Positions 1 to 5,709 of a stretch of 8,215 bases of DNA are shown here, one piece after another. Made by a program: the position numbers and the translations under genes. The first letter of the stretch is position 1. Each line of letters starts with the position of its first letter. The stretch is from positions 1-8,215 of the forward strand of contig CANRQH010000059.1 in NCBI GenBank assembly GCA_947632745.1, in the 5' to 3' direction. A model generated the notes under the pieces. The model was given only the letters and a program-made list of their open reading frames with translations, was not told the DNA's origin and searched no databases. The DNA comes from an uncultured Clostridia bacterium. Lineage in GTDB: Bacteria; Bacillota; Clostridia; TANB77; CAG-508.

Positions 1-31
1 AAAATTAAAATTAAAAAAAAATTTTACAAAA

Positions 32-47
32 AAACAAAATTCTGTTT
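32..47. promoter_or_regulatory. Imperfect palindrome over the lexA -35 box, candidate LexA operator
   Basis: AAACAAAATTCTGTTT is symmetric at 14 of 16 positions around a central AATT, and its right end overlaps the -35 box at 46-47. Autorepression of lexA is general, and an operator is expected here. The canonical Bacillus-type box (GAAC-N4-GTTC) is not present in the 106 bases upstream of the gene, so this palindrome is the best substitute visible. A second, weaker symmetry (CAAA-N6-TTTG, 50-63) lies between the -35 and -10 boxes. The operator role is inference. Confidence 0.3.
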
Positions 48-74
48 GACAAAATTTAATTTGTATGATATTAT
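46..74 (+). promoter_or_regulatory. Sigma-A-type promoter of lexA
   Basis: A perfect -35 box TTGACA (46-51) is followed after exactly 17 bases by TATTAT (69-74). The -10 box is preceded by TG at 66-67, which makes it an extended -10. This would start transcription about 25-30 bases before the lexA start codon. The A-tracts at 1-40 could act as an UP-like element. An imperfect 16-bp palindrome (32-47) overlaps the -35 box and could be an operator. Confidence 0.75.
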
Positions 75-106
75 ATTTTCAAATTTATTTTGGAGAGTGA
101 TGTATT

Positions 107-757
107 ATGCCAAGAAAAGCACAAGAGTTAAATAAAAGAGAAAAAGCAATATTAAAATTCATTGAAAAGAAAATAGGAGAAGACGGTTATCCACCATCTG
201 TTAGAGAAATAGGAAAAGCAGTAGGATTAAGTTCAACAGCCACAGTTCATGGGTATCTAGCTAAACTAAGAGATAAAGGCTATATTAAAAAAGAAGATAA
301 AAAAGGAAGAACATTAAAATTATTAAAGGGCGGAAATGGAGAGCCAGTTAATAATTCATCAAAGGATTTTTATGCACAAAAAGAATTGGTAGATGTTCCA
401 TTAGTAGGTAAAATAACAGCAGGAATGCCAATTTTAGCTGTAGAAAATGTAACAGATACATTTCCTATTCCAATAGATTTCGTAGGAAATTCTGATAGCT
501 TTATGCTAACAGTTAGAGGAGAAAGCATGATAGAAGCTGGAATTTTAGATGGAGACTATATTTTAGTAAGGAAGCAATCAGATGCAACAAATGGGGAAAT
601 AGTAGTAGCATTAATAGAGGATGAAGCTACAGTTAAAACATTCTATAAAGAAAAAGACCATATACGTTTACAACCAGAAAATCAAACAATGGATCCAATA
701 ATAGTTCCAAATTGTAACATTCTAGGTAAAGTAATAGGTGTGTTTAGAAGAATGTAA
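107..757 (+). CDS. lexA: LexA, SOS-response transcriptional repressor
   Basis: LexA represses DNA-damage genes and inactivates itself by self-cleavage when stimulated by RecA on single-stranded DNA. The 216-residue protein has the usual LexA size and layout. An N-terminal winged helix-turn-helix (about 5-72) contains the typical PPSVREIG and SSTATVHGYLAKL segments. The C-terminal S24-type serine protease domain starts near residue 95. The self-cleavage bond is Ala105-Gly106 (ITAGMP), the nucleophile is Ser140 (RGESM), and the general base is Lys177 (ATVKTF), so all catalytic parts are intact. The start is supported by GGAGAG at 92-97, nine bases before the ATG. No terminator is seen after the gene, so readthrough into the following membrane protein and mltG is possible. 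Confidence 0.97.
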   Translation: MPRKAQELNKREKAILKFIEKKIGEDGYPPSVREIGKAVGLSSTATVHGYLAKLRDKGYIKKEDKKGRTLKLLKGGNGEPVNNSSKDFYAQKELVDVPLVGKITAGMPILAVENVTDTFPIPIDFVGNSDSFMLTVRGESMIEAGILDGDYILVRKQSDATNGEIVVALIEDEATVKTFYKEKDHIRLQPENQTMDPIIVPNCNILGKVIGVFRRM

Positions 758-772
758 CAAAGATTAAATAAG

Positions 773-815
773 AAAGGAGTGTATAGTGTATAAAAATACA
801 AAATACACTATATAA
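773..815 (+). promoter_or_regulatory. Shine-Dalgarno site, hairpin and possible 9-codon leader before the stalk/SH3 gene
   Basis: A strong ribosome binding site AAAGGAG (773-779) lies 43 bases before the only usable ATG (823). That is too far for a normal start. Between them are two perfect 10-base arms, TATAGTGTAT (782-791) and ATACACTATA (803-812), with an 11-base loop. Folding would leave the site about 8-10 bases from the ATG. Alternatively, a GTG at 786, six bases after the site, opens a 9-codon frame (M-Y-K-N-T-K-Y-T-I) that stops at 813-815, seven bases before the ATG, which would suit translational coupling. There is no T-run after the hairpin, so it is not a normal terminator. Confidence 0.5.
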
Positions 816-822
816 AAGACTA

Positions 823-1788
823 ATGGCAAAAAATAATTCTAAACATATAGAAAAAACAAATAAAACTAACAAAAACCACCATAATAAAAGCTATAAAAAA
901 ATAGCTTTTGTTGTGGTGGTATTTATAATTATAATATTATTTATAAATTTTAAAGATAATAATAAATTTTTAAGCTATGAAAATACACAAATTATTTTAA
1001 ATAATGAAAATATAACTAATAGCATGAAAAATGCTCCAATTGTTGAAAACGGACAAATATATATGAGCATGAAAGACATAGAAAGTTTTATTGATAAAAC
1101 TATATACCAAGAGCCAGAAACAGGGATAATTATAACAGCTTCAAATAAAAAAATAGCAACATTAAAAATGGAGTCTGAAAACATAACAATAAATGGTTCA
1201 AATAAAAATATAAAAGATTCTGTAATAGAAAAAGATGGAGAATATTACTTAGCTATATCTGAACTTGAAAGTGTATATAATTATGAATTTAGTTATATTG
1301 AAAAAAGTAATATTGTAACTATGGATAGTTTAAGTAATGAATTAATAAAAGCAAATGCTAAGAAAAATATAAAAGTAAAAGAGGAAAATAAATCTTTCTC
1401 TAAAGTAATAGAAAATGTTAAAAAAGGAGATTGGATTATATACATAGGCGAAGAAAATGATAAAGCAAAAATTAGAACACAAAACGGAAATATTGGGTAT
1501 GTTAAAAAAAGTTCATTAGATAATTTTGTAACAGAAAGAGAAAATTTTATTGAATATACAGCATCTGAAAATAATGAGAACGCTTTAGAGTATGATATAA
1601 CTGGAAAAGACATATCTACGTTTCAAAAAAGAGAAGAAATTATAAATATAATATTGCAACAAGCGATAAAAAATGATAAGATGTATGTCAAAATAATATA
1701 TAACGGAGAAAGCAATTCAGAATTTGAAAGATTTAAAATAGAAGTATGCCCTATGCTAGAAGAATGTGGAATAAAAGTTAATATATAA
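823..1788 (+). CDS. Membrane-anchored protein with stalk-like and SH3-like domains, function unknown
   Basis: This 321-residue protein has a basic, Asn/Lys-rich N-terminus, one transmembrane segment (about 27-42) and an extracytoplasmic remainder, so it is probably a type II anchored surface protein. Residues about 58-168 resemble the copper-amine-oxidase N-terminal-like stalk region common in clostridial wall proteins (API-x-ENGQIYMSMKDI, then a second DGEYYLAISEL repeat). Residues about 180-236 look like a bacterial SH3 domain (KGDWIIYIGE ... GNIGYVKKSSL). In Clostridia such stalk-SH3 modules often precede a GH18 or other wall hydrolase, but here only an unrecognised tail of about 70 residues follows (250-321, with two cysteines at 309 and 315). 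ATG 823 is the only conventional start after an in-frame stop at 784-786. Its position just before mltG suggests a role at the cell wall, which is inference. Confidence 0.75.
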   Translation: MAKNNSKHIEKTNKTNKNHHNKSYKKIAFVVVVFIIIILFINFKDNNKFLSYENTQIILNNENITNSMKNAPIVENGQIYMSMKDIESFIDKTIYQEPETGIIITASNKKIATLKMESENITINGSNKNIKDSVIEKDGEYYLAISELESVYNYEFSYIEKSNIVTMDSLSNELIKANAKKNIKVKEENKSFSKVIENVKKGDWIIYIGEENDKAKIRTQNGNIGYVKKSSLDNFVTERENFIEYTASENNENALEYDITGKDISTFQKREEIINIILQQAIKNDKMYVKIIYNGESNSEFERFKIEVCPMLEECGIKVNI

Positions 1789-1804
1789 GAAAGGATATAC
1801 ACAA

Positions 1805-2884
1805 ATGTCAAAAAAAATAAAAATAATAATTGGAATAATAATTTTATTAATAGTAATAACAATAACATCATTATTTGTATGGTATAACCAAGGTTTAAAA
1901 GCACCTAAAAATAATAATACAGAAAAAATTATTGAGGTACAAAGTGGAACAAGTACAGTAAATATATTAAATAATTTAAAACAAAATAATGTAATTAAGA
2001 ATGAATTAATAGCAAAAATTTATATAAAATTAAATAATATAAAAAGTCTTAAAGCAGGAAAATATGAATTTTCAGGCAATGAATCGCTACCTGAAGTATT
2101 AAATATACTTACAGGCGGAAAAATAATGGATGAAACTATTACAATTACTTTTTTAGAAGGAAAAAATATACGATATGTTGCAAAACAAATAGCAGACAAT
2201 ACAAATAATACAGCAAATGATGTATATGACCTGTTAGAAAACGAAGACTATATAAAATCACTTGTATCTAAATATTGGTTTTTAACAGAAGATATAGAGA
2301 AAACAGGAATATATTATCCATTAGAAGGATATTTATATCCAGATACATACAGTTTTGAAAATGGAGATGTAGAAGTACAAACTATTTTTGGAAAAATGCT
2401 AGATAAGATGGATGAAATTTTAACAAAATACAAGCAAAAGATTGAAAGTGGTAAAATTTCAATTCACAACATACTAACGATGGCATCTATTGTAGAGCTT
2501 GAAGGAAACAATAGTGAAAACAGAGCAAAAATTGCAAGTGTAATTTATAATAGGCTATCTAAAAAAATGTCACTTGGAAGTGATGTAACTACATATTATG
2601 GAATAAAAGTTGATATGGGAGAAAGAGACTTATATGCAAAAGAAATAAATACTTATAATCAATATAATACAAGAGGTCCTAATATGGCAGGAAAATTGCC
2701 AATAGGCCCAATTGCAAGTGTATCTGAAGAATCAATAAATGCAGTGCTAAATCCAGCTAGCGAAAGTTACCTATATTTTGTAGCAGATAAAAATGGAGAA
2801 ATATATTTTTCTAATACAAATGAAGAACATGAACAAACAATTCAAACTTTAAAGAAAAAAGGTTTATGGTATGAATATGAATAG
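1805..2884 (+). CDS. mltG: MltG, endolytic murein transglycosylase
   Basis: MltG (YceG family) is a membrane-anchored lytic transglycosylase that cuts nascent peptidoglycan glycan strands and limits their length. The 359-residue protein has one N-terminal transmembrane helix (about 6-26), a LysM-like region (about 40-105: IEVQSGTSTVNILNNL, then LKAGKYEFSGNES), and the catalytic YceG domain to the end. Family motifs are in order: LEGYLYPDTY (173-182), ASIVELEG with the catalytic Glu231, VIYNRL (246-251), LGSD (257-260), YNTR (287-290), LPIGPIASV (298-306) and YLYFVAD (322-328). The start follows GAAAGGA (1789-1795) by nine bases and lies only 16 bases after the stalk/SH3 gene, so the two are probably cotranscribed. 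The last codons lie in a palindrome shared with the convergent relE. Confidence 0.96.
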   Translation: MSKKIKIIIGIIILLIVITITSLFVWYNQGLKAPKNNNTEKIIEVQSGTSTVNILNNLKQNNVIKNELIAKIYIKLNNIKSLKAGKYEFSGNESLPEVLNILTGGKIMDETITITFLEGKNIRYVAKQIADNTNNTANDVYDLLENEDYIKSLVSKYWFLTEDIEKTGIYYPLEGYLYPDTYSFENGDVEVQTIFGKMLDKMDEILTKYKQKIESGKISIHNILTMASIVELEGNNSENRAKIASVIYNRLSKKMSLGSDVTTYYGIKVDMGERDLYAKEINTYNQYNTRGPNMAGKLPIGPIASVSEESINAVLNPASESYLYFVADKNGEIYFSNTNEEHEQTIQTLKKKGLWYEYE

Positions 2885-2907
2885 AAGCTATATGCTTCTA
2901 TTCATAT
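2875..2907. terminator. Shared hairpin between convergent mltG and relE
   Basis: Two perfect 14-base arms (2875-2888 and 2894-2907) enclose a 5-base loop (2889-2893). On the plus strand the stem is followed by a broken T-run (TTTCTTTT, 2909-2916), so it may terminate mltG transcripts. On the minus side no T-run directly follows the stem. The mltG stop (2882-2884) is in the left arm and the relE stop (2898-2900) is in the right arm, so one hairpin serves both ends. Confidence 0.6.
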
Positions 2908-3164
2908 ATTTCTTTTCTATGACCTATTTGTAATACTAATACTATAACTTCATTATCTTTTATTTCACATATTGCTCTATAATCTCCGATACGATATCTC
3001 CATTGACCAGATTTATTACCAACCAAGCCTTTACCATGGATACGTGGATCTTTACAGCCTTCAATGTTCTTTTCTAACCAACCAATTATTAAAGAGGCAA
3101 TATGTTTATCTAATTTTTTTAAATCTTTTTTTGCTCTTTCTGTAAATGCAAGTTTATATGTCAT
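2898..3164 (-). CDS. relE: RelE-family toxin, ribosome-dependent mRNA interferase
   Basis: RelE-family toxins bind the ribosomal A site and cut mRNA, slowing translation until antitoxin returns. The 88-residue protein has the compact RelE/ParE-superfamily size and pattern: an N-terminal YKLAFTERAKKDLKKLDK helical segment, then GNKSGQWRYRIGDYRAICEI and a final strand LVLQIGHRKEIYE. The basic residues Arg56, Arg58, Arg63 and Arg83 and the near-terminal Tyr87 correspond to the kind of residues RelE uses for RNA cutting, so it looks intact. It begins inside the end of the antitoxin gene (11-base overlap, 3154-3164), and AAGGAG (3175-3180, read on the minus strand) lies ten bases before its ATG. 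Translational coupling to the antitoxin is therefore likely. A ParE-like gyrase poison is less likely given the QWRYRIGDYR segment. Confidence 0.9.
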   Translation of the reverse strand: MTYKLAFTERAKKDLKKLDKHIASLIIGWLEKNIEGCKDPRIHGKGLVGNKSGQWRYRIGDYRAICEIKDNEVIVLVLQIGHRKEIYE

Positions 3165-3381
3165 TTAAATCTAACTCCTTTTTTACTTCTTCAAGTGTAT
3201 ATGTTTTAGGATTTTTATTATATTCTTCAATAGCCTTGTTGTATGCTTTTAAATCATATTCATTTTCAATTTTTTCAATAACTGCATTTCTAATTAGCTC
3301 TGACAATGATATATTGTTAAGTTCAGCATATTTTTTTATTAATAATTCATCTTTTTTATTTAATCTTACTGAAACAGTCAT
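3154..3381 (-). CDS. relB: RelB/DinJ-type ribbon-helix-helix antitoxin
   Basis: This 75-residue protein is the expected antitoxin of the downstream RelE toxin. Its N-terminal TVSVRLNKKDELLIKKYAEL followed by ISLSELIRNAVIEKI is a typical ribbon-helix-helix DNA-binding domain (about 1-45), which pairs with itself to bind the operator. The acidic, lysine-rich helical tail (46-75, KTYTLEEVKKELDLND) is the part that would wrap around and neutralise the toxin. The start is supported by a strong AGGAGG site nine bases upstream (3391-3396, minus strand). The gene comes before the toxin, as is usual. The toxin-antitoxin complex probably represses its own promoter through the inverted repeat at 3406-3420. 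Confidence 0.88.
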   Translation of the reverse strand: MTVSVRLNKKDELLIKKYAELNNISLSELIRNAVIEKIENEYDLKAYNKAIEEYNKNPKTYTLEEVKKELDLNDI

Positions 3382-3405
3382 ATTATTTCCTCCTTCTTGT
3401 AATAC

Positions 3406-3434
3406 ATTGTACTACACAATATTAAATTTGTCAA
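3406..3434 (-). promoter_or_regulatory. relBE promoter with overlapping operator-like inverted repeat
   Basis: On the minus strand a perfect TTGACA (3434-3429) is followed after 17 bases by TACAAT (3411-3406). Over the -10 region lies the inverted repeat ATTGT-N5-ACAAT (plus-strand 3406-3410 and 3416-3420). TTGT/ACAA half-sites resemble those known for relBE operators, and this is where a RelB ribbon-helix-helix dimer would block RNA polymerase. The promoter is seen directly; the operator role is inference. Confidence 0.65.
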
Positions 3435-3461
3435 TATTATATAAGTTTATTTATATAATAT
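3434..3461. repeat. Perfect AT-only 11-bp inverted repeat between relBE and dapA
   Basis: ATATTATATAA (3434-3444) and TTATATAATAT (3451-3461) are exact reverse complements with a 6-base spacer. The left arm touches the relBE -35 box. The right arm contains TATAAT (3454-3459) on the plus strand, which could be a -10 box for dapA, although no good -35 box stands 17 bases before it. There is no adjoining T-run, so a terminator is unlikely. It may be a protein-binding site or simply AT-rich chance symmetry. Confidence 0.4.
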
Positions 3462-3468
3462 GGATTTA

Positions 3469-3498
3469 TTCACTTTTAATACATTTTATTAATATAAA
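3469..3498 (+). promoter_or_regulatory. Weak candidate promoter for dapA
   Basis: TTCACT (3469-3474) and TATAAA (3493-3498) are 18 bases apart, a modest match to the sigma-A consensus, and would give a short leader before the dapA ribosome binding site. The alternative -10 TATAAT at 3454-3459 lacks a good partner. dapA must have its own promoter because the gene on its left is divergent, but the exact choice is uncertain. Confidence 0.3.
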
Positions 3499-3535
3499 TA
3501 ATAGTAGAAAATAAAAGAAGGAGCGTGAAAGCACC

Positions 3536-4414
3536 ATGAAAAAAATTTTATTTAAAGGTTGTGGAACAGCAATAGCCACACCATTTAATGAAGATGGTGT
3601 AAACTTTAATGAATTTGCCAAACTTATAGAATCGCAAATTCAAAACAATGTAGATAGCATTATAGTATGTGGAACAACTGGAGAATCTGCAACAATGACA
3701 GAAGAAGAAAGACTTAAAACAATTGAATGTGCAGTTAAAGTATCTAATGGTAGAATACCAATTATTGCAGGAACTGGTTCAAATAATACAAAAGCTGTAA
3801 TAGAAATGAACAAAAAAGTTAAAGACTTAGGAGTAGATGGAGTTTTAATTGTAACACCATATTACAACAAAACAACAGACAAAGGATTAATTAAGCATTA
3901 CACAGAAATTGCTAAAAATACGGATTTGCCAATTATTTTATATAATGTGCCAAGTAGGACAGGGGTAAATATAAAGCCAGAAGTAGCTTTAGAACTTTCC
4001 AAAATTTCAAATATAGTTGCAATCAAAGAAGCAAGTGGAGATTTATCTCAAATAGCAAAAACTGCTAATTTATGTAAGGATAATTTAAATATTTATTCTG
4101 GAAACGATGATCAAATTGTGCCAATATTATCGTTAGGTGGAATAGGTGTAATATCAGTTCTTTCAAACGTAAGGCCAAAATATACTCATGATATTTGTTA
4201 TAATTTTTTTGAAGGAAATATCAAAAAAGGAACACAAATGCAACTAGATGCAATTCCTTTAATAAATGCTCTATTTTCAGAGGTCAATCCAATTCCTGTA
4301 AAAGAGGCATTAAATATGTGTGGGTACAATTTTGGAAAGCCAAGACTTCCTTTAATTTCAATGGAAGAAAGTAAAAAAGAAGTATTAAAAAAATGTTTAG
4401 ACGAATTAAAATAA
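3536..4414 (+). CDS. dapA: 4-hydroxy-tetrahydrodipicolinate synthase (DapA)
   Basis: DapA condenses pyruvate with aspartate-4-semialdehyde, the first committed step to diaminopimelate and lysine, and so feeds peptidoglycan synthesis. The 292-residue protein is a full-length TIM-barrel aldolase of the DapA family. The Schiff-base lysine is Lys164 (VAIKEASG), the catalytic tyrosine is Tyr136 (ILYNVPSRTG), and the proton relay and binding residues Thr47/Thr48 (CGTTGESAT), Tyr110 (TPYYNK) and Arg141 are all present. The order and spacing match the E. coli enzyme with a constant offset of +3. The start follows AAGGAG (3518-3523) by 12 bases, slightly long, but no closer in-frame start exists. It is a single-gene unit flanked by the divergent relBE and a terminator; other dap genes are not in the window. 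Confidence 0.96.
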   Translation: MKKILFKGCGTAIATPFNEDGVNFNEFAKLIESQIQNNVDSIIVCGTTGESATMTEEERLKTIECAVKVSNGRIPIIAGTGSNNTKAVIEMNKKVKDLGVDGVLIVTPYYNKTTDKGLIKHYTEIAKNTDLPIILYNVPSRTGVNIKPEVALELSKISNIVAIKEASGDLSQIAKTANLCKDNLNIYSGNDDQIVPILSLGGIGVISVLSNVRPKYTHDICYNFFEGNIKKGTQMQLDAIPLINALFSEVNPIPVKEALNMCGYNFGKPRLPLISMEESKKEVLKKCLDELK

Positions 4415-4416
4415 AT

Positions 4417-4475
4417 AAAAAAGCCACATGTTATGGTGAACTATTTTGGGGTCACAATAATATATGGCTTTTTTT
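4417..4475. terminator. Long bidirectional terminator between dapA and the DUF4364-type gene
   Basis: An outer stem AAAAAAGCCA (4417-4426) pairs with TGGCTTTTTT (4465-4474). It continues inward with TTATGGTGA (4431-4439) against TCACAATAA (4452-4460), giving about 23 paired positions with two mismatches and a 12-base loop containing GGGG. The T-run on one side and A-run on the other let it work in both directions, for dapA and for the converging gene ending at 4489. It begins three bases after the dapA stop. Confidence 0.85.
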
Positions 4476-4488
4476 ATATCAATAAAAA

Positions 4489-5040
4489 TTAATTTCCATT
4501 TTGAGTAAGTAAATTCAAAATTTTAGGATAGATACTATTAGCGTTATTTTTCCAATTATCTGCTATAAGTTTTGCATGTTCATTTGAACCAGCATATGTT
4601 CGAAGTTCAAAAATAGTCTTATTATTTTCAATGATTTTACATTTCACAGTATAAGAATTTTCGTTTTCTGGTATAAATTCTGTTACAATAGAGTTTTCAT
4701 CAATTATATTTGATATTTCATTTTTAAATATTGTATCTGCATTTAGTTTTACAAGTCCTGGTAAAACATCTATTGTTAAATCTAAAGAATTTTTCCCTTG
4801 AGATGTAATTGTATATAAAGTTATATTATTTTCATTTTCTTCATCTTTAGTGTAAGTGCCTACAAGTTTGGAATCTACAAGATCTGATAAAATTTGTTTA
4901 AAATAAAAATAGTTCATATTGTTTATTGGAGAAATTAATTTAAACAAATCACTATCAGTAATATCACTTTTTAAAGTATTTAAAATGTATAATATTAAAA
5001 CTTTATCTTGTGCCAAACTACTATTTGTTTTTTCATCCAT
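4489..5040 (-). CDS. DUF4364-type winged-helix protein
   Basis: This 183-residue protein resembles the DUF4364 family of small clostridial proteins, a probable transcription regulator with no established target. Residues about 10-90 form a winged-helix-like unit: KVLILYILNTL, then NNMNYFYFKQILSDLVDSKLVG and a wing ending in LYTITSQGKNSL. Residues about 105-183 are a mixed strand-helix domain (EFIPENENSYTVKCKII ... FELRTYAGSNEHAKLIADNW) with no catalytic motif that I recognise. There is no transmembrane segment. The start is supported by AAGGAG (5049-5054, minus strand), eight bases upstream, and a near-consensus promoter. It is transcribed alone and divergently from the lspA-like gene, so control of that gene is possible but unproven. 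Family assignment is from memory of the pattern. Confidence 0.72.
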   Translation of the reverse strand: MDEKTNSSLAQDKVLILYILNTLKSDITDSDLFKLISPINNMNYFYFKQILSDLVDSKLVGTYTKDEENENNITLYTITSQGKNSLDLTIDVLPGLVKLNADTIFKNEISNIIDENSIVTEFIPENENSYTVKCKIIENNKTIFELRTYAGSNEHAKLIADNWKNNANSIYPKILNLLTQNGN

Positions 5041-5071
5041 AATAGTAACTCCTTACAATAAATTTGAGTAA

Positions 5072-5100
5072 ATTATATCATAAAGAAAACATAATGTAAA
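5072..5100 (-). promoter_or_regulatory. Promoter of the DUF4364-type gene
   Basis: On the minus strand TTTACA (5100-5095, one mismatch to consensus) is followed after 17 bases by a perfect TATAAT (5077-5072), preceded by TG one base away (extended -10). The leader to the ATG at 5040 would be about 25-30 bases and contains the ribosome binding site. Confidence 0.65.
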
Positions 5101-5118
5101 CACATATTTATTGATATT

Positions 5119-5146
5119 TTGTTAACTTTATAGTAAAATATATAAT
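5119..5146 (+). promoter_or_regulatory. Candidate promoter for the lspA-like operon
   Basis: TTGTTA (5119-5124) and TATAAT (5141-5146) are 16 bases apart and would drive the lspA-like gene with a leader of about 95 bases. A perfect TTGACA also lies at 5152-5157 but has only poor -10 partners (TAGTTA at 5174-5179). The region 5041-5247 holds no gene other than very short unsupported frames. Confidence 0.4.
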
Positions 5147-5247
5147 ATTAGTTGACATTTTCTAGGTGAAAGATAGTTAGTATATAAGAATAAAATATAT
5201 GCAAAGCAAAAAGAAATTAAATTAATTATGAAGAAAGGGTATAAAAA

Positions 5248-5709
5248 ATGGTTAAAAATAAAAGACATGGAAAAATGCTTATTATTCTAATTATTGCAAC
5301 TGTAGTTCTCGACCAAATTACAAAAATATGGTTATATAAAAAGCAAATAGCAACAATTTCAGATTCAGGGAATAACAATGGATATTATATTATAATTTCA
5401 ATAATAATAGTTTTAATGATAATTAGATATATTTCAAGTGATAATACTTTTATAAAGCTTAAAACAAAAATAATTTTAAGTTTTGGAATAGCAGGAGCCA
5501 TAGGTAATGTAATAGATAGAATATGGAATAAAAATATAATTGTATTTATAAAAATAGGGGATTATATTAACCTAAATTTAGCTTATATTTATATATTAAT
5601 AGCATGGGTTGGTATGGCAGTAATACTTGCAAAAGATACAGTGAATTTTATGAAAGAAAGAAAAAATTCAAAAAGAAACAATTCTTTTGGCAACAGAAAA
5701 CGGATTTGA
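5248..5709 (+). CDS. LspA-like membrane protein, degenerate signal peptidase II
   Basis: LspA removes signal peptides from prolipoproteins, using two membrane aspartates. This 153-residue protein has the family size and four hydrophobic segments (about 10-29, 45-63, 73-88, 108-128). It keeps LDQITK (21-26), a reduced NxG motif (NNG, 43-45) and GAIGNVIDRI with the first catalytic Asp90. However, the FNxAD motif that carries the second catalytic aspartate reads LNLAY: residue 113 is Tyr (codon TAT, 5584-5586), and the usual VVDF aspartate is also absent. The NxGAAF motif is NNGYYI. The gene sits directly before an rluD-type gene, the usual clostridial neighbour of lspA. It is probably inactive as a peptidase or has changed function. 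The start follows AAAGGG (5233-5238) by nine bases. The C-terminal tail (133-153) is unusually basic. Confidence 0.8.
   Translation: MVKNKRHGKMLIILIIATVVLDQITKIWLYKKQIATISDSGNNNGYYIIISIIIVLMIIRYISSDNTFIKLKTKIILSFGIAGAIGNVIDRIWNKNIIVFIKIGDYINLNLAYIYILIAWVGMAVILAKDTVNFMKERKNSKRNNSFGNRKRI

Noticed and set aside
780..814. Hairpin after lexA as a transcription terminator
   Set aside because: The stem is AT-rich and is followed by TAAAAGAC rather than a T-run.
975..1904. Three minus-strand open frames opposite the stalk/SH3 and mltG genes
   Set aside because: They are rich in Phe, Leu, Ile and Ser as expected from reading A-rich coding DNA backwards, lack ribosome binding sites and match no family pattern.
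3146..3514. Plus-strand frame of 122 codons opposite relB
   Set aside because: It is a reverse-strand shadow of relB running into the noncoding gap and contains the relBE promoter; hydrophobic Ser/Phe/Leu composition is typical of such shadows.
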